Below are positions 60,634 through 64,000 of a stretch of 64,000 nt of DNA, piece by piece; position 1 is the first letter of the stretch, and every line of letters begins with the position of its first letter. Position numbers and translations under genes: made by a program. The notes beneath the pieces are model-generated. The model was not told where the DNA came from, did not search any database, and was given only the letters and a program-made list of their open reading frames with translations. The DNA lies in contig JAHBXG010000003.1 in the NCBI GenBank assembly GCA_019636565.1, forward strand, positions 62,001 through 126,000, written 5' to 3'. The stretch comes from Phycisphaeraceae bacterium. GTDB lineage: Bacteria > Planctomycetota > Phycisphaerae > Phycisphaerales > UBA1924.

Positions 60634-61902
60634 TTACCACTTGCCGCTGGACGTATCCAGTTCGTTCTCTGCGACCTTCGACATGAACTGACTCGAACCC
60701 GGATTCGTAATCACAGCCTGCTTGCCATTCAAACCGCCGCCGGAAGCGACGCCACGCGGCACGTCCCAACCGAGCAGGCCACCACGGGTGTACTTGAACC
60801 ATCCCGCCGCGACCTTGTACTGGCGCAAGCCGGTGGTACCGTCCACGCTGGTGTACGGGAACAACTGCGGGTCGTAAGCCTGCTGATCCTTGGTATATTC
60901 CAAGCGAAGCGTCATCGCGTTCGCGCTGCCGCCGCGACGGCTCGAAGCAGAAGGATCCCAACCCGGGTTGGTGTCACCGGTCTGATAGACGCGGACCGAA
61001 CCGTCGTAGAACGCGAGAGGCTGCTTTGATTCAGGGGCGGCGAAGATGGTGGTCTTGCGGCCAGCATGACGACCGAACTCATCAGACATCATGGTCTTCT
61101 GCGAAGGGAAACGAACATCGCCGATTCGATTCGTCCCAAACTGGCCGCTAATCTTCACATCGCCGTCGTAACCCCACAAGTTTCCGCCGCCATCTTTGGT
61201 CGGATAAGCAAAGGCGGTCTGCGTCGGAGAGCTCGCGCCCGGCGCAATTCGCCGTTCTGCTCGTGAAGGACCCCAGTGCGACTGATGGAACTGATACGAC
61301 GCGCTGAAAGGCCAGCGCCAAGGACGGCCGGACGAGCCATCTCCATTGTCGTTGGATGCAGGATAAGGAAGCCCGGTGCTTGCCGGATCTCTCCATTCGC
61401 GCTGAATGGCAACGCGCCAAAGGTCCTCGGGACAAGCGGCCGTCGGATTCGGCATCTGGCCACCGGTGTAGTTCACGCCAGCGATGTGGGTATAGAGAAT
61501 AAACGGAATCCAGTTGGAAGGGACCGGAGCATCTGAGTCCGAAAGACCCAACTTGGTCCGGATGTTGAAGGCGACTTCGTAGGCATAGGCCTCCTGATCG
61601 CTCGCATAGTACGAGCCGGCGTTGCCTTCCCAGCCCGGCAAAGTCGAGTTCTTGGCGTCGCCCGCCTTCCAGGTCGGTCCAAGCAGACGGTCCTTGTTCT
61701 CGTTGGCGAACGTCGAGTTCGCGATACCGAACTGCTTCAGATTGCTCTGGCAGATGGTGAGTTTGCCCGCACGGCGCGCCTCGCCAAGAGCGGGCAGCAG
61801 GATGCCGATGAGCAGCGCGATGATCGCGATGACGATCAGCAATTCGATGAGGGTGAAGCCTGCGGTGCCACGCGACTTGCGGGCGAACACGTCCTTCAGC
61901 AT
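60634..61902 (-). CDS. Pseudopilin-like protein (tandem paralogue 1)
   Basis: A 422-aa protein. Prepilin segment: [20 protein letters not shown]. Body: [89 protein letters not shown], ending [11 protein letters not shown]. The start overlaps the TAA of an upstream frame (TAATG), suggesting coupling. A strong terminator follows, so it is transcribed separately from the next two paralogues. Confidence 0.9.
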   Translation of the reverse strand: MLKDVFARKSRGTAGFTLIELLIVIAIIALLIGILLPALGEARRAGKLTICQSNLKQFGIANSTFANENKDRLLGPTWKAGDAKNSTLPGWEGNAGSYYASDQEAYAYEVAFNIRTKLGLSDSDAPVPSNWIPFILYTHIAGVNYTGGQMPNPTAACPEDLWRVAIQREWRDPASTGLPYPASNDNGDGSSGRPWRWPFSASYQFHQSHWGPSRAERRIAPGASSPTQTAFAYPTKDGGGNLWGYDGDVKISGQFGTNRIGDVRFPSQKTMMSDEFGRHAGRKTTIFAAPESKQPLAFYDGSVRVYQTGDTNPGWDPSASSRRGGSANAMTLRLEYTKDQQAYDPQLFPYTSVDGTTGLRQYKVAAGWFKYTRGGLLGWDVPRGVASGGGLNGKQAVITNPGSSQFMSKVAENELDTSSGKW

Positions 61903-62261
61903 TATTCGATCTCCCAGACTGGCCGCGGAATCGCGACCGTTTTACAGAACGACCCGAGTTCGATACGCAGATCCGGAAACCCCGGCTGCGGCGAATCGGA
62001 GATTTTTACCTCGCCCGGCGAAAGGTCAACCGATGACCCTCCCTCGGCATCCGAGGTGACCGCCAACTCCTTCACCCTCACAAGTCGTTCCAAAACCAGT
62101 GAAAAACTGCGAAAACTCTTGCCCTGCCGCAGGATGCGGCCGCCAGAATAGGCTCTCAGAGCATACCACAACTTCGTGCGGACGCCGACTTGAGATGCAG
62201 GTTTTACCCCAGCACCTTGAAAAAACCGGACCTCTACCCACAAAAACCTGTCGTTTGCCAA
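61902..62261 (-). CDS. Possible small coupled protein upstream of the pseudopilin gene
   Basis: An open frame ends in TAA overlapping the pseudopilin ATG by one base (TAATG). The last about 59 codons (from a GTG near 62081: [20 protein letters not shown]) look protein-like in composition; the earlier part from TTG 62261 does not convincingly. No family recognised and no good ribosome site. If not coding, this 378-bp gap simply holds the promoter of the pseudopilin gene. Confidence 0.3.
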   Translation of the reverse strand: MANDRFLWVEVRFFQGAGVKPASQVGVRTKLWYALRAYSGGRILRQGKSFRSFSLVLERLVRVKELAVTSDAEGGSSVDLSPGEVKISDSPQPGFPDLRIELGSFCKTVAIPRPVWEIE

Positions 62262-62280
62262 GAAAGTACTTACGCAATCC

Positions 62281-63246
62281 TTACGGCCAGCGCGTTGATC
62301 GGAGCAAAGTCAGTTCCTCGCTCGGCTTCACCGGCTCGACCGGGTCTTTGGCTGGCTCCTTTGCCGGCTCTGACGCGCCCGGATCTTTGGATTCTGGCGC
62401 CGGCGGCGTCTTCTGCCCGGTCGCCTGCAAAGGTGCCGGGTTTGGACGCGAATCCGCCGGCAATTCGGCACTGCCGGGCGGTGCCTGGTCCGCCCCAGGC
62501 GTGGAATCGGACGATTCCTTCGAGCCGGAATTGGCCGCTTGCAGAGCGCGCCCCGTCGGAATGGTGCCGTGTTCCCCGTAGCCCGACGCCAAAACCCAGA
62601 TCACGCCGAGCGCCACGATCGCGCAGACCGCAGCGACCCCGATCAGCACCGCATTGCGCCGGCGCAGCGAGGCGATCTCGGATTCCATCCGGTTGCTCAG
62701 CACGCTGGCTCGCGGTGCGACTCCTGAAACCTCGAACGCCTGCGGAAACGCGGCGGGCGCCGCCACCGCCGGTTCCGCGATAACGGGCGGTTCGGGCACC
62801 GGCGTGCTGGCCCCCGGGAGGCTCCGCACGGGCATGAGGCCGAGAAACTGGCGATCCGGATCGGCGTGAAAAACCGCCCCGCAGCGGGGGCACTCGGATT
62901 CACCGGATACGGCCTGCTGGCACGAGTGGCACACCCCAAGCCGGTGAGCAACGCCGGGCACGCGTTTGGCCGGATACCAGAATTGTGAGGTGCTTGGCCC
63001 CCGCAGGATGGTGTCGGAGGTGATCTTGCCCCGGCTGACCATGGTCAGGATCGTCTCGTAGGAGCAGCCCGGCCGGAAGGGCTGCTGCTCATCTCGCACG
63101 AACCAGGGCCCCATGGCGTTCTGCGTGGCCTGACGGGAGAGCGGGTCAAGCGGGCCCGCGCAGTGAGCACACCGGGGCTGGTCCGGCGTCGCGCCGCCGC
63201 AGAAAGGGCAGACAAAGGCGACGGGAACTTTCGCAGGCTCGGTCAT
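62281..63246 (-). CDS. Zinc-ribbon/GYF-like membrane protein
   Basis: A 321-aa protein. Ribbons are CPFCGGATPDQPRCAHC and CHSCQQAVSGESECPRC. Between them MGPWFVRDEQQPFRPGCSYE, then ILTMVSRGKITSDTILRGPS resembles a GYF_2-type domain, often found in bacterial membrane sensors. One membrane segment (NAVLIGVAAVCAIVALGVIW) follows a coiled region. The C-terminal about 90 residues are a Pro/Ser/Lys-rich low-complexity tail. Topology would place ribbons in the cytoplasm and the tail outside. No enzymatic function. Confidence 0.75.
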   Translation of the reverse strand: MTEPAKVPVAFVCPFCGGATPDQPRCAHCAGPLDPLSRQATQNAMGPWFVRDEQQPFRPGCSYETILTMVSRGKITSDTILRGPSTSQFWYPAKRVPGVAHRLGVCHSCQQAVSGESECPRCGAVFHADPDRQFLGLMPVRSLPGASTPVPEPPVIAEPAVAAPAAFPQAFEVSGVAPRASVLSNRMESEIASLRRRNAVLIGVAAVCAIVALGVIWVLASGYGEHGTIPTGRALQAANSGSKESSDSTPGADQAPPGSAELPADSRPNPAPLQATGQKTPPAPESKDPGASEPAKEPAKDPVEPVKPSEELTLLRSTRWP

Positions 63247-63437
63247 GAAGAATGGTCCGCGAGGCGGCGGGATTCGGTTCGGTCAGAGTACCAAAGCCGG
63301 TGAAAGGGGGCGGAGGGCCAAGAGCCGCAGAAGCGATACCCGAGGCGGCGGCTGTGAGCTATCAGTTGTCAGCCGTCCGTTTTCAGCCAGACTCTGGGCC
63401 CGCTTGTCCGCCCCGCGTACTCCGCTTTCTCTCGAAC

Positions 63438-64000
63438 TTACCTCGCCACTTCGATCGCCCGCGTCTCGCGCAGGACGGTGACCTTGATCTCGCCGGGGAA
63501 GGTCATCTCTTCGCTCACGCGCTTGGCGATCTTGTGGGCGATCAGGTACGCCTCGTCGTCGTTGACGCGATTGGCATCAACCATCACACGCACCTCGCGT
63601 CCGGCCTGGATGGCGTGTGCCTCGTTCACGCCCCGGAAATCGAGCGCGATGTCCTGCAATTCGGTGAGGCGCTGGACGTACTTCTCCATGCTCTCGCGCC
63701 GCGCGCCGGGGCGGGCCGAGGAGACCGCGTCGGCCGCCATGACGATGGGCGTGTAGAACGAAGTTGAGGGGATATCCGCGTGGTGGCCGCCGATGGCGTT
63801 GAGCACCGGCTCCTTCTCGCCGAACTGGCGGGCGAAGTCCATGCCGATCTTGGGGTGCCCGCCCTCCATCTCGTGGTCCATGGCCTTGCCGATATCGTGG
63901 AGAAAGCCGCACCGACGGGCAACGGTGCCGTCGAGGCCCAACTGATCCGCGATGACCTGGCAGAGGTACGCGACCTCGATCGAGTGACGGAGCACGTTCT
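63438..64000 (-). CDS. rny: Ribonuclease Y, C-terminal part (5' end outside window)
   Basis: The frame is open to the right edge and gives [20 protein letters not shown], the known entry into the RNase Y HD domain. Further motifs are [20 protein letters not shown] with the HD metal site, [22 protein letters not shown] text ([20 protein letters not shown]), [20 protein letters not shown] and a final [14 protein letters not shown]. The N-terminal membrane helix, coiled coil and KH domain lie outside. RNase Y starts mRNA decay at the membrane. Confidence 0.95.
   Translation of the reverse strand, partial: NVLRHSIEVAYLCQVIADQLGLDGTVARRCGFLHDIGKAMDHEMEGGHPKIGMDFARQFGEKEPVLNAIGGHHADIPSTSFYTPIVMAADAVSSARPGARRESMEKYVQRLTELQDIALDFRGVNEAHAIQAGREVRVMVDANRVNDDEAYLIAHKIAKRVSEEMTFPGEIKVTVLRETRAIEVAR

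Overview
The window looks like a chromosomal segment of a high-GC member of the Planctomycetota, most likely a Phycisphaerae-type organism. This is inferred from gene content only. The indicators are ECF sigma factors paired with Ser/Thr kinases (three loci), kinase-WD40 and kinase-formylglycine-enzyme fusions, a WXG100/FtsK cluster, a row of long pseudopilin-like proteins, a choice-of-anchor-A/PEP-CTERM-like protein, and a Kdo hydroxylase implying an LPS-type outer membrane. A single tRNA gene (Ala, CGC) is present. There is no rRNA operon, no CRISPR array and no classical IS element with a DDE transposase.

Layout. 1-8.1 kb (minus strand): two paralogous units, each an ECF sigma factor overlapping a membrane kinase with an N-terminal HxxxCxxC motif and a C-terminal WD40 region. 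The first kinase runs off the left edge. 8.1-8.9 kb: a gene-poor stretch with a 25-bp hairpin, a terminator-like hairpin and a 15-nt perfect match to the 16S rRNA tail. 8.9-12.4 kb: two small proteins, then a znuABC-type zinc uptake operon with a Fur/Zur-like palindrome. 12.6-17.1 kb: tRNA-Ala, DUF502 protein, AI-2E-family transporter and three stress/envelope genes. 17.4-22.6 kb: Kdo hydroxylase, then a minus-strand operon of ECF sigma, kinase-FGE, a 149-aa protein and a tyrosinase-like protein. 23.2-28.8 kb (plus strand): a WXG100 protein, two coiled-coil or helical proteins and a 1303-aa FtsK/EccC-like ATPase, resembling a stripped-down type VII secretion locus. 28.7-37.5 kb: proBA, membrane and lipoprotein genes, an SRAP peptidase, a LacI-type regulator and a DinB-like protein. 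37.5-38.5 kb: a REP-associated transposase (RAYT) between direct repeat modules.

38.6-54.4 kb is a branched-chain acyl catabolic region. It carries E2, E1-beta and E1-alpha of a 2-oxoacid dehydrogenase, acyl-CoA dehydrogenase, three crotonases, HMG-CoA lyase and a biotin-dependent carboxyltransferase. The set fits leucine/isovalerate degradation; E3 and a biotin carboxylase subunit are not in the window. 54.4-56.7 kb: envelope protein, TIM-barrel-like protein and a second RAYT between inverted modules. 56.7-64 kb: serC, three pseudopilin-like genes, a zinc-ribbon/GYF-like membrane protein and the C-terminal part of RNase Y.

The most unusual features are two small gene cassettes with inverted-repeat ends, each lacking a recognised transposase, both sitting in the catabolic region. 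One carries a four-helix-bundle (23S intervening-sequence-type) gene between 30-bp inverted repeats, precisely between E1-alpha and E1-beta. The other carries a DUF559 nuclease-like domain between perfect 39-bp inverted repeats and has inserted in frame inside HMG-CoA lyase, leaving one open fusion ORF with the lyase catalytic motifs intact. Solitary copies of the second repeat occur elsewhere in the window.
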